DNA from: Paraburkholderia franconis | GTDB taxonomy: Bacteria > Pseudomonadota > Gammaproteobacteria > Burkholderiales > Burkholderiaceae | Length of the DNA stretch: 64,000 bases | Reading direction: 5' to 3' | Assembly: GCF_009362735.1 (NCBI RefSeq) | Contig: NZ_WHNP01000015.1 | Span: forward strand, 120,382-184,381 | Part shown: one piece after another, positions 23,255-31,944 of the stretch | Position numbering within the stretch: the stretch's first letter is position 1 | Layout of the letters: each line of letters opens with the position of its first letter | Position numbers and translations under genes: made by a program | Notes under the pieces: model-generated | Database searches by the model: none | The model's input: only the letters and a program-made list of their open reading frames with translations | Told to the model about the DNA's origin: nothing

Positions 23255-25923
23255 CAGAATACCCCGCCGTTAGCGAAGTAGTTATGCGCTTCGCCGGACT
23301 CACGGTCTTCACAGAAATAGTAGATAAAGCGCTCGAGATCTTCCGGTTTGACCACATCGAAGCACTCCGGCAACGGCGGCGGAAAACCGATATCCTCACC
23401 AACGGCGCGGCGCATGGCACTGAAAATTTCATCACGAAACTCGAAATAAAGCCGATAGGCCGGGGTTTTGTAAGCATGGATCGGTTTGAAGTCGATAATT
23501 CTGGAATCGTGCTTAATTTCATGGATACGCTGATACAGACGGTCAGCCACTGGTCCGGTAAAAAATTCACGCACGGCGATGTTCTCCAGCAAAATCTGTG
23601 GGTTGAGCAGCGCCGGCAACACGATGTTTTTGGGAACGTAGTCTTTAATCGAGTAGCACCAGGCCTGCTGCGACTGTGCGGGAGTGGTGTCGTACAGCGT
23701 TGGCCTTTGCTTTTCCTCATCCGGGCGTACGTCTTTCATGATGATGATGCCATCCTGTCCATAGGCAGTACCGCTGATCACTTCCTCTAGGATGGTATCC
23801 ACGCGACGGCTGTTAATTTCCACACGGGAATCCCGGGCGTAAACCGGCTTGCCGCCTCCGGCGATTACCCGGATTCCAAAGTCCCAGTCGTCGGAGAGGT
23901 GTTCTACAAAGCGGCCATTGTTCAGCTGGTAGAAAATTTCGATACCTCCCACTTTGTCATACAGAGTGCGCTCAACGGCAAAACCTTTGCCGTCTGGAAA
24001 GCCGCCGAAGAGCGAAAACGACACATCACGGCAGCGCAGGGTTTTTTGGATTTCCCGGAACAGGTTGGGGCGATTGCGGAACGCTTCTTCGTTGTAGTAG
24101 TAATTGCAGGTGCCAATATCCCCATTTGCCTCCACCATTTTTTTAATCAGCGCGTGCAGCCAGTAAGGGTCTACGGTGCAGTCCGCATCGGCGGAAACAA
24201 TATAGTGTTTTTTCTGAACTTCTAGACGGCTGTCGCGGGATTTTGAACGCACAGAAGCGTAATCCATGCCGCGTTTTCTGGCGGACGAGACGCCCTGAGT
24301 GGTCTCATGGAGAGTATGAATATCCATGGATGGATTTTGGGCTTTGAAGGTGTTAATTTTTTCAACGGAGTCGTCCGTGGAATTATTATCCACAAAAATA
24401 AGCTCATAACCGTCACGAGTAATCAAGTTGTTATGTGTTTTTTGGTTAAATAGGGAGAGCAATACCTCGCGGATACGATCGCTTTCGTTATAAACTGGCA
24501 GCACAACTGATATAAAAACAGTATCGCGCATATTTCCTCCGGAGCAATTCAAGTCGAGGATGCAAGTTGCATTATCAGAAAGTAATCGCTTGCCAATAGA
24601 AAAATTCCTCCGAGCAACGTCATTCATCAACTGTTTATTATTAAGGAGTTTGTACAAGTCCCCAACAAATACTTCATCAGGCAAACCATCCTGCTCTTCT
24701 GATATCTTCATAACCGGCGCTTCAAATCCATATTGACCATAGACCTCCCAATAATATTCGTAGCTGGTAGTGATGTAGCAGCGCTGGCTGCTAATCGCTT
24801 CTCCAACAGGATTCCCATAGCTGTCATAATCCCACGAAGTAAGAAAAGAGACCAGATCGCAGGAGTAGTATAAATCCTCAATAGTAATCGCCTCTTCCCA
24901 TGAAAGCATGTATTCGTGCCGAAGTGGGCCAATAAATTTGATGAATGACTCGACGTTTAATTTTTTGGCCAATGCATTCAGTTCCTGATGGTAAGGATGG
25001 TTTTCATCAGGATCGCCTGCCACAACCAAAAAAACCTTCCGGTCGATATCGTTCTGACTGAAAAGTTGGTTCAGCCGATGGACCAGATAAACATCCCTGT
25101 CCAAACGCTTTTGCGGAATAATGCGGGTGGTGCGGGCGATCAAAATGTCGCTGTCGCGGATAAGGAGGTTCTCCCTGATACTTGTATATTTGCCATGTCC
25201 GGTGAAATTATAGGTATTCTTTTTAACCTTGACTTCCACTTCGTAATCACACCACTTTTCGAGCTCATTCTTTAGGTGATTATTGAGTGTGACGTATGTT
25301 ATATACCTGGATTTAACAGGCTTAATGGCATGAGGATAAGGCGCTGCGCCGTATTTCATCACATTTTTTTCACTGTTCCACATTAGATCGTGATCGCGCC
25401 AGATGACGAAATTGCCTAGGCAATGACGTTTCCCGTAATCTTCAATCGCCATATACAGCGCCTTGGTATAGGTAAGATTTTCCGGAAGCGTTCCATTCTC
25501 AACAATCACATAACTGATACTCAGCTTTTCCCATAGCTGAACGATTCGATGTGCCAGTCGCAGAGAAGATTCGCTAATTGCAAGCAGGAGTTCTTCCTGC
25601 TCTCTGGAAAAAGCGGATGGAACTCGACCCATCAGAACATTGTGCGAGTGCGCTAGGAAATCGACGCTGTAGTGGGGAATAGAATCGATATCATCAATAC
25701 GAACCAGATCGAATATATCCCTATAAATCTCCTTCTCGTGATCGTAAGGTTTGCCGAATTTTCCTTTATCTATTTTTATGTCGTAGCCCAGGTCGAGATA
25801 AGACTTGATTTGATTCTGCGCAAGAATTTTGGCCATTTTTGACGCTTCAACTGTGATGCCTGATACGGCGACAGCGTCAAATGATATAAATATGGCCCCG
25901 GCATGCATATCTTTATGACACAT
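23254..25923 (-). CDS. Fused GT4-GT2 glycosyltransferase (889 aa)
   Basis: One open frame encodes two glycosyltransferases. Residues about 1-450 form a GT-B protein (SHNVLMGRVPSAF; RTTRIIPQKRLDRDV; GNPVGEAISS in the donor-binding C-lobe, as in GT4). Residues 465-889 form a GT-A family 2 enzyme: FISVVLPVYNESDRI, VDNNSTDDSV, SADADCTVDPYW with the DxD motif, and a later EHLSDDWDFGIRV. A GGAGG sequence five bases before an internal ATG (residue 465) suggests the GT2 part was, or still is, translated separately. It overlaps the downstream radical SAM gene. No polymerase, flippase or sugar-nucleotide gene is adjacent, so the acceptor is unknown. Base composition suggests recent transfer. Confidence 0.85.
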   Translation of the reverse strand: MCHKDMHAGAIFISFDAVAVSGITVEASKMAKILAQNQIKSYLDLGYDIKIDKGKFGKPYDHEKEIYRDIFDLVRIDDIDSIPHYSVDFLAHSHNVLMGRVPSAFSREQEELLLAISESSLRLAHRIVQLWEKLSISYVIVENGTLPENLTYTKALYMAIEDYGKRHCLGNFVIWRDHDLMWNSEKNVMKYGAAPYPHAIKPVKSRYITYVTLNNHLKNELEKWCDYEVEVKVKKNTYNFTGHGKYTSIRENLLIRDSDILIARTTRIIPQKRLDRDVYLVHRLNQLFSQNDIDRKVFLVVAGDPDENHPYHQELNALAKKLNVESFIKFIGPLRHEYMLSWEEAITIEDLYYSCDLVSFLTSWDYDSYGNPVGEAISSQRCYITTSYEYYWEVYGQYGFEAPVMKISEEQDGLPDEVFVGDLYKLLNNKQLMNDVARRNFSIGKRLLSDNATCILDLNCSGGNMRDTVFISVVLPVYNESDRIREVLLSLFNQKTHNNLITRDGYELIFVDNNSTDDSVEKINTFKAQNPSMDIHTLHETTQGVSSARKRGMDYASVRSKSRDSRLEVQKKHYIVSADADCTVDPYWLHALIKKMVEANGDIGTCNYYYNEEAFRNRPNLFREIQKTLRCRDVSFSLFGGFPDGKGFAVERTLYDKVGGIEIFYQLNNGRFVEHLSDDWDFGIRVIAGGGKPVYARDSRVEINSRRVDTILEEVISGTAYGQDGIIIMKDVRPDEEKQRPTLYDTTPAQSQQAWCYSIKDYVPKNIVLPALLNPQILLENIAVREFFTGPVADRLYQRIHEIKHDSRIIDFKPIHAYKTPAYRLYFEFRDEIFSAMRRAVGEDIGFPPPLPECFDVVKPEDLERFIYYFCEDRESGEAHNYFANGGVF
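24531..24540 (-). promoter_or_regulatory. Internal ribosome binding site before GT2 module
   Basis: Reading the minus strand, GGAGG followed four bases later by ATG (M465) sits exactly at the boundary between the two glycosyltransferase domains, inside the long frame. This is the layout of a separate gene start and suggests a recent in-frame fusion or dual translation products. Confidence 0.6.
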
Positions 25924-25986
25924 TCCGAATCACCCTAAAGCAATTTGTGAATATGAATCATAATCGCCACCAAAAACCATCCATTT

Positions 25987-26001
25987 GCGACACAATGTCG
26001 C
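25987..26001. promoter_or_regulatory. GCGACA-CAA-TGTCGC palindrome before the glycosyltransferase operon
   Basis: A perfect 6-bp-arm palindrome with a 3-base centre, 64 bases upstream of the glycosyltransferase start codon. Its GCGAC/GTCGC arms resemble binding sites of redox-responsive RegR/RoxR regulators, which control nif genes in some rhizobia, but two core positions differ from the consensus I remember. It also overlaps the edge of the fadD remnant. Confidence 0.4.
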
Positions 26002-26004
26002 CTC

Positions 26005-26240
26005 GGCTTCGAGCGCGATTTCCGACAGTGCTTCATGGCGCGCTTGGGTTCGAACAATGCCCGGTCGAGACGATGAAGCGCGTCGTGTCGCAGATGCATC
26101 TCCGCGAGGTGACGTTCACGTACAGGATGACCGAGACCTCCCCGGTATCGTTCCAGAACTGCACCAACGACCCGCTCGTCAAGCGGGTGACAACGGGTGG
26201 CCGCGTGCAGCCGAACCTGAATTCGCGTCGATCCCGACGG
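26005..26240 (+). pseudogene. Acyl-CoA synthetase (AMP-binding) fragment
   Basis: An internal piece of a fatty-acyl-CoA synthetase: CPVETMKRVVSQMHLREVTF, then YRMTETSPVSFQ (the family YGMTETSP motif with R for G), then DPLVKRVTTGGRVQPNL. About 75 codons remain of roughly 550, with no start and a frame break at both ends. It marks a recombination boundary right at the start of the AT-rich glycosyltransferase operon. Confidence 0.75.
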
Positions 26241-26299
26241 TAACGTTGAGGCGGTCGGCGAGAAGGGCGAGCTGTGTCCTTGAAGTGCGCTATCTCACC

Positions 26300-26560
26300 C
26301 ATCGAGATGCTGGGCGACAGCGTGCGGGTTGACGACACAACGGATTCGCCAGCTGGTTGCCAATCCGCGTGAGCGGGGTCCGCAGGACCTCGTGTCGCAG
26401 CGGCGCCCGAAACCCGGCAGCAACCGACTGGACACCGCGGTTGCCGATCGTGCAATTTCGATCATCCGCGATCGCTGCGTCGATTTTGGCGCCAACGCTG
26501 GCTTGCGAGAAGTTCTATGAATGCCACGATATTCGGCTTGCCAAGGAAGGGGGCGGAAGC
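26300..26560 (+). pseudogene. ISNCY-type transposase remnant
   Basis: RQLVANPRERGPQDLVSQRR and RAISIIRDRCVDFGANAG, then in a shifted frame PTLACEKFYECHDIRLAKE, resemble the N-terminal helix-turn-helix region of ISNCY transposases (typically RDRYADFGPTLAAEKL). One frameshift near 26500 and loss of the catalytic domain make it dead. A strong hairpin follows at 26613. Confidence 0.65.
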
Positions 26561-26612
26561 TGATGACGCCGCCGGCATATGGGGCCGGCGACGGCAGAGA
26601 CCGCCGAAGGTC

Positions 26613-26657
26613 TACCGGCTCACCCAGGCACGCCGCACATGCCTGGGTGAGCCGGTA
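26613..26657. repeat. 18-bp perfect inverted repeat, 9-base loop
   Basis: Arms at 26613-26630 and 26640-26657 are exact reverse complements (core ACCGGCTCACCCAGGCA). The loop is CGCCGCACA. No T-run follows on either strand, so this may be a repetitive palindromic element or a transposon end rather than a terminator. It separates the ISNCY remnant from the sfnB remnant. Confidence 0.8.
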
Positions 26658-26849
26658 CAGAACCGATGGTAGTAACCATCGTTGGTTTGGCGGATAAGCG
26701 ATCAATCTGTCAGATTAGTATTCGAAGTAGTAACGTTGTCGTTGTTCAAAGCGTCGCTTTGTTTGATTTCGGAATGCAGATTGATTGTTGGAAAGTGAAG
26801 TAATGGATGACAGCACTTCTATGAATCCACCGTACTGCGGGAGCAGACA

Positions 26850-27122
26850 CCAGGCCGCTGGCACGGCAAGTGTCATCGAGGACAATCGCCGGAGCTTGCG
26901 AGGCGCGTCGCTGAGGAAGCCGTGCTACGCGACCGCGAACAACGCCTGCCGCACAATAAGATCGAATTGTTTTCTCGTTCAGGCCCGTGGGCCATCGCCG
27001 TGCCGAAGGTGTCCGGCGGCGCAGGAGTATCGTTCGTGACGTTGAGCGAGGTAAGGAAGATCGTTGCAGTAGCGGACCCATTCTCGGGCAGATGCTACAG
27101 AATCACCTCGAGCACCAGATAA
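26850..27122 (+). pseudogene. SfnB-type acyl-CoA dehydrogenase-like fragment
   Basis: Reads ELARRVAEEAVLRDREQRLP, HNKIELFSRSGPWAIAVPK, GGAGVSFVTLSEVRKIVAVA, which matches the N-terminal domain of SfnB-family flavin monooxygenase/dehydrogenase proteins used in sulfone or sulfonate sulfur acquisition. The frame ends at 27122 after about 90 codons of roughly 400, so only a fragment is left. Confidence 0.7.
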
Positions 27123-27172
27123 TGGACGAATCCGAGTAATTTCTGTGTCCCCAACCTTGCGAATACCTATAT

Positions 27173-28186
27173 CTAGTCGATGCAGGGCCCGTCCGAATTG
27201 CCGATCTCGAGGCTAGGCTGCCAAAGAACGTGCAGCTTCTCGGGTGGCTCGCCGTTGAGCACTGCGAGCATTAACTCAATGATCGTCACACCAACATCAT
27301 GCGGAGCGGCCGATTGCAGGGTCGTGAAGTTGTAACCCATGAGCGTGTCTGGAGGAAGGCCACCATTGACGATGATCGACATTGCGCTGCCGATCGTAAC
27401 CCCGGCGTCAACAAGCGCACGCACTGCGCCGGCGCCGTATGGAGGGTTGTCCACGATCACGGCAGTCGGTCGCGGATTGCATGAAAGAATACACGTCATT
27501 GCTTCGTAGCTGCCGGCGCGGCTGAGCGTACCTTCGATCATGTAGCGCGCGTCTACGGGCAGACCGGCGGCGGCCATCGCGTCAATGTAGCCCTTACGCG
27601 CCTGTGTTGTGAGATGCAACTCCAATGGTCCGTTGAGCAACGCGATCCGGCGGTGGCCAAGGTTTACCAGCCGCTCGACTGCCTGGCGCACTCCGGCTTC
27701 GGTGTCGAAATCAAACCAGGAGTACGGGCCCGGAAGGATGCTGCGGCCGTACGCAACGAACGGAATGCACTTTTTCACAAGATACTGCAGCCGGGGATCA
27801 TTCAGTTTGGTACGCGTGACGATCATGCCGTCGACGCGGCGCCCTTCAGTCATCCGCTCGTAGGTACGGAGTTCGTCGACGTTAGAGGACGAGGCAATGA
27901 TCAGATCCTTGTCGGTGCGCTCGATGGCCTTAGTCATGCCGGACACGACTTCGAGGAAGTATGGATCTCCAAGATCATGCGCCGTGAGCGGACAGATGAT
28001 GCCGATAGCATCGGCGCGCCCGGTTGCCAGGTGCCGCGCGATCGTATTGGGGCGGTAGCCGACGCTAGCCGCAACCGCAATGACTCGCTCACGGGTGCGC
28101 TCACTCACTTCCGGGTGGCCGTTGAGCGCACGGCTGACCGTGGTCCGCGACATCCCAAGCTTGTGCGCAAGATCTTTCAGTTTCAT
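27173..28186 (-). CDS. LacI-family transcriptional regulator
   Basis: A 337-residue repressor. The N-terminal helix-turn-helix and hinge read MKLKDLAHKLGMSRTTVSRA and GYRPNTIARHLATGRADAIG, followed by a two-lobed sugar-binding domain (LGHRRIALLNGP, PTAVIVDNPPYGAGAV). It lies just downstream, on the same strand, of a broken glycoside hydrolase gene, so it probably once controlled sugar use. The gene itself looks intact, and no other sugar gene remains nearby. Confidence 0.92.
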   Translation of the reverse strand: MKLKDLAHKLGMSRTTVSRALNGHPEVSERTRERVIAVAASVGYRPNTIARHLATGRADAIGIICPLTAHDLGDPYFLEVVSGMTKAIERTDKDLIIASSSNVDELRTYERMTEGRRVDGMIVTRTKLNDPRLQYLVKKCIPFVAYGRSILPGPYSWFDFDTEAGVRQAVERLVNLGHRRIALLNGPLELHLTTQARKGYIDAMAAAGLPVDARYMIEGTLSRAGSYEAMTCILSCNPRPTAVIVDNPPYGAGAVRALVDAGVTIGSAMSIIVNGGLPPDTLMGYNFTTLQSAAPHDVGVTIIELMLAVLNGEPPEKLHVLWQPSLEIGNSDGPCID

Positions 28187-28189
28187 CGT

Positions 28190-28900
28190 GTGTCCCGGTC
28201 TTGCCGCTGCCCCGCCAACCTGTCGGGGCCACCGACCCCGTAGCGCGACGCGTCAACCTGCAACCTGCCATCGTCAAGTACATGGACGGGCATCGGGTCA
28301 GAGATCTCCTCGATGAACTGGCCGTCCTTGCCGAATTTCAGGAGTGCCATGAAGCGCAACGTACGGTCCGGTGCGTGCAACACCCGGCCGGAATAGAGCG
28401 ATCCGCTGCATCGCCGACTAGAAAGTCTTCCTCGACCAGCTTCCGTTCGCCAAGCGGATAATCGGTAATCAGATAGTGCGTGCCCTTCATGGGCGCGGAC
28501 ATGCGCTTGCGGCAATACATCGGCTCGCTATGGTCCTTCGCGGTGCAGAACAGGCAGTACCAGCGGCCCTGATGTTCGAAGACCTGCGGTACTTCCAGTT
28601 GCCCGAACACCTTCGAGCGGAACAGCGGCGGGGCAGCGACCAGTCTTCGAGATCGCGCGATACCGCATGCCCAAGCACGCCGCGTCCGATCGCTGGGCCC
28701 GCAGTCTCTTGCGCAGTGAACACCATGTGCCAGCCGCCGCCGTTCGGGGCGGCGAAGACTCAGGGGGCGCGGAAGGCCTGGTCCTGCAATACATCTGTAT
28801 CGAGCGGCTCGTACCAGTAAGGATCGATGTCCAGCATCGGATTGTGCGCGAATCGTTCCCACGTGTGCAGATCGTCGGATCAAACTGCACCCGTTTGGTT
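28190..28900 (-). pseudogene. Broken beta-propeller glycoside hydrolase (GH32/GH43/GH68-like)
   Basis: Joining frames gives HTWERFAHNPMLDIDPYWYE, then NGGGWHMVFTAQETAGPAIG, RGVLGHAVSRDLEDWSL, EVPQVFEHQGRWYCLFCTAK and DPMPVHVLDDGRLQVDASRY. This is a five-bladed beta-propeller hydrolase of the fructosidase type. At least two frameshifts and a premature stop are present, and the N-terminal part is missing because the reading begins inside the gene next to the RND pump stop. It precedes a LacI gene on the same strand. Confidence 0.75.
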
Positions 28901-31900
28901 CGACTTCGGGTGATGGTTTGCACCCAGCAACATATACATTGCGGGCACGACGAAGAGCGTGAACAGCGTGCCGATCGACAGCCCCGTGAAGATCACGAGC
29001 CCCATCGCATTGCGGCCCGCCGCGCCCGCACCGGACGCGATCACGAGCGGGAGCACGCCCAGCACCATTGCCGCCGTCGTCATCAGGATCGGCCGCAAGC
29101 GCGCGCCGGCCGCTTCTTCGAGCGCCTCGCGCTTGCCGCGTCCCGCGCGTTGCAGCTCGTTTGCGAACTGCACGATCAGAATGCCGTGCTTGCTGATGAG
29201 GCCCATCAGCGTGACGAGACCCACCTGCGTGTAGATGTTGAGCGTCGAGAGTCCCATGTTGATGAAGATGAGCGCACCGAACAGCGCCATCGGCACCGAC
29301 ACGAGAATCACGACAGGATCGCGGAAGCTTTCGAACTGCGCGGCGAGCGCGAGAAACACGATGATCGTCGCGAACAGCAGCGTGATCACGAAGCCGCCGG
29401 ACTCCTGCACGAACTGGCGCGACAGGCCCGAGTAGTCGGCCGTATAGCCTGTCGGCGCGACGTCGGTGGTGGCCTTGCGCAGGAAGTCGAGCACTTCGCC
29501 TTGCGAGATGCCCGGCGCGAGCACGCCGGAAATCGTCGCTGAATTGAGCTGCTGGAAGTGATTGATCGACTCGGGCACGATGGTCTGCTTCAGACGCGTG
29601 ACCGTCGATGCGGGAATCACGCTGCCATCGGGCGTGCGCAAATAGTAGTCGAGCACTTGCGACGGGTTCAGCCGGTCCGTTTGCAGCACCTGCGGAATCA
29701 CCTTGTACGAGCGGCCCGCAATCGAAAAGTAATTGACGTAGTTGCCGCCCAGCGCCGCGCCCAGCGTGTGCCCGACATCGCTTTGCGACAGGCCGAGCGA
29801 AGCGACCTTGTCGCGGTCCACCATCACGACGGTTTCGGGCTTGTCGATCTTCAGATTGCTGTCGACGAAGAGGAACATGCCGCTTTCGCGCGCTTTCTGC
29901 AGCACGGCTTGCGACACTTCGTTGAGGTTCTCGAACGGCTCCGTCGTGCTGATGACGAACTGCACGGGCAACCCTTGCGCGCCCGGCAGCGGCGGAAACT
30001 GGAACGCGGCGACGCGCGCGCCCGCAATGCCGTCCCACTGCTGCTGCAATTCCCGCTGCAATTGCGTCGCGCCTTTCTTGCGTTTGTCCCACGTCTTGAA
30101 GAGCACGCCGCCGAAGCCCTGGTTCAGCGTCGGCGCGCCCGTCAGTTGGAACATCTGCGAGTACTCGGGCAACTGCTTCGAGATGTCGAAGACCTGGTCT
30201 GCGTAAGTCTGCATCTGCTGGATCGTCGCATTCGGCGGCCCCTGGATCTGCGACAGCACGATGCCCTGGTCCTCCTGCGGCGCAAGCTCCGATTGCGATG
30301 TCATGAAGAGATACACGGTGCCGCACAAAAGCAGCGCGCCCATCACGATGAACACGGGCCACGTGTCGAGCATCGCATGCAGAAGACGCCCATAGCCGCG
30401 ATGCACGCGCTCGAACTGCCGGTCGACGAAGCGCGCGAAGCGGCCCGACTCCTGGTCCATGCGGAAAAAACGCGAGCACATCATCGGCGATAGAGACAGC
30501 GCAATCACGCCCGATACGGTCACGGCGCCCGCCAGCGTGAATGCGAACTCGGTGAAGAGCGCGCCCGTCAGTCCACCCTGAAAACCGATCGGCAAGTACA
30601 CGGCAACCAGCACGACCGTCATCGCGAGAATCGGTCCGCCGAGTTCGCGCGCGGCGATCAGCGCGGCTTCGAAGGGCTGCTTGCCTTCCTCCTTCATATG
30701 CCGGTCGACGTTCTCGACCACGATGATCGCATCGTCGACGACGAGCCCGATCGCGAGCACGAGCGCAAGCAGTGTCAGCAGATTGATCGAATAGCCGAGC
30801 AGCTGCATCACGAAGAACGTGCCGATCAGCGAGAGCGGCATCGCGATCACGGGCACGATCACCGCGCGGAAACTGCCGAGGAACAGGAAGATCACGACCG
30901 TCACGATCAGCAGCGCTTCGACGAGCGTCTTCACCACTTCATCGATGGCCGTGTTGATGAAGTCGGTCGCGTCGTAGACGATGTCGCCCGTCATGCCTGT
31001 GGGGAACTGCTTCTGCAGGTCCGGAAAGATCGTTTTCACGCGCTTCGCGACGTCGAGCACGTTCGCATCGGGCGCCACCTTGATGCCGATGAACACCGAA
31101 CGCTTGCCGCTGAACGCGACGTTGAAATCGTAGTTGTCCGCGCCGAGCACGACGTTCGCGACATCTTCGAGGCGCACGATCGCGCCGTTCTTCTGCTTGA
31201 CGACGAGCTTCCTGAAGTCGTCGACGGAATGCAGGTCCGTGCCCGCATTCAGATCGACGCTGATCATCTGGCCTTTGGTCGTGCCGAGCGTCGCCAGATA
31301 GTTGTTGCTGCCGAGAGCCGTGAAGACGTCGGCGGCCGTGACGTTGTGCGCGGCGAGCCGGTTCGAATCGAGCCAGGCGCGCAGCGCGAACTGGCGCCCG
31401 CCGAGAATTTCCGCCGTCTGCACGCCCTGGATCGAATCGAGCTTCGGCTTCACGACGCGCAGCAGATAGTCGGTGACGTTGTTGCTCGGCAGCACGTCGC
31501 TGTAGAAGCCCATGTACATGGCGTCGGTGGTCTGGCCCACCTGCACGGTCAGCACCGGCTGCTGCGCCTGCGGCGGCAACTGGTTGCGCACCGATGCGAT
31601 CTGCGTGTTGATCTCCGTCAGCGCGCGATTCGAGTCGTAGTTCAGGCGCAGCGTCGCGGTGATCGTCGAAACGCCCGTGCTGCTCGTCGACGACACGTAG
31701 TCGATGCCCTGGGCCTGCGCAATCGCGGCTTCGAGCGGCTGCGTGATGAAGCCGGCCATCGTGTCGGCGCTCGCGCCGTAATACGACGTCATGATCGTCA
31801 CCACGCCGTTTTCGGTCTGCGGATATTCGCCGACCTTCAGCGCGGATAGCGACCGCAAGCCGAGCACGAGTATCAGCAGACTCACCACCGAGGCGAGCAC

Positions 31901-31933
31901 CGGGCGTTCAATGAAGGTGTCGGTGAATTTCAT
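28880..31933 (-). CDS. RND efflux pump inner-membrane permease
   Basis: A 1017-residue hydrophobe/amphiphile efflux permease with 12 expected membrane helices and two large periplasmic loops. The proton-relay aspartates in helix 4 are visible (LVVDDAIIVVENVDRHM). MKFTDTFIERPVLASVVSLL opens the protein as usual. It pairs with the adaptor gene upstream (11 bases away) and an outer-membrane factor before that. The C-terminus is slightly shorter than usual and ends where a broken glycoside hydrolase begins, so a few terminal residues may have been replaced. In position it lies downstream of the nod operon and may export plant or bacterial amphiphiles. Confidence 0.95.
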   Translation of the reverse strand: MKFTDTFIERPVLASVVSLLILVLGLRSLSALKVGEYPQTENGVVTIMTSYYGASADTMAGFITQPLEAAIAQAQGIDYVSSTSSTGVSTITATLRLNYDSNRALTEINTQIASVRNQLPPQAQQPVLTVQVGQTTDAMYMGFYSDVLPSNNVTDYLLRVVKPKLDSIQGVQTAEILGGRQFALRAWLDSNRLAAHNVTAADVFTALGSNNYLATLGTTKGQMISVDLNAGTDLHSVDDFRKLVVKQKNGAIVRLEDVANVVLGADNYDFNVAFSGKRSVFIGIKVAPDANVLDVAKRVKTIFPDLQKQFPTGMTGDIVYDATDFINTAIDEVVKTLVEALLIVTVVIFLFLGSFRAVIVPVIAMPLSLIGTFFVMQLLGYSINLLTLLALVLAIGLVVDDAIIVVENVDRHMKEEGKQPFEAALIAARELGGPILAMTVVLVAVYLPIGFQGGLTGALFTEFAFTLAGAVTVSGVIALSLSPMMCSRFFRMDQESGRFARFVDRQFERVHRGYGRLLHAMLDTWPVFIVMGALLLCGTVYLFMTSQSELAPQEDQGIVLSQIQGPPNATIQQMQTYADQVFDISKQLPEYSQMFQLTGAPTLNQGFGGVLFKTWDKRKKGATQLQRELQQQWDGIAGARVAAFQFPPLPGAQGLPVQFVISTTEPFENLNEVSQAVLQKARESGMFLFVDSNLKIDKPETVVMVDRDKVASLGLSQSDVGHTLGAALGGNYVNYFSIAGRSYKVIPQVLQTDRLNPSQVLDYYLRTPDGSVIPASTVTRLKQTIVPESINHFQQLNSATISGVLAPGISQGEVLDFLRKATTDVAPTGYTADYSGLSRQFVQESGGFVITLLFATIIVFLALAAQFESFRDPVVILVSVPMALFGALIFINMGLSTLNIYTQVGLVTLMGLISKHGILIVQFANELQRAGRGKREALEEAAGARLRPILMTTAAMVLGVLPLVIASGAGAAGRNAMGLVIFTGLSIGTLFTLFVVPAMYMLLGANHHPKSNQTGAV

Positions 31934-31944
31934 CGCGTGGCCTC

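Noticed and set aside
28338..30479. Minus-strand open frame of 713 codons
   Set aside because: It overlaps the RND permease in a different frame and is arginine/alanine-rich nonsense; only its last part coincides with the hydrolase remnant.
30698..31849. Plus-strand open frame of 383 codons rich in histidine, aspartate and arginine
   Set aside because: Antisense shadow of the RND permease caused by high GC at third codon positions; no family similarity or ribosome site.
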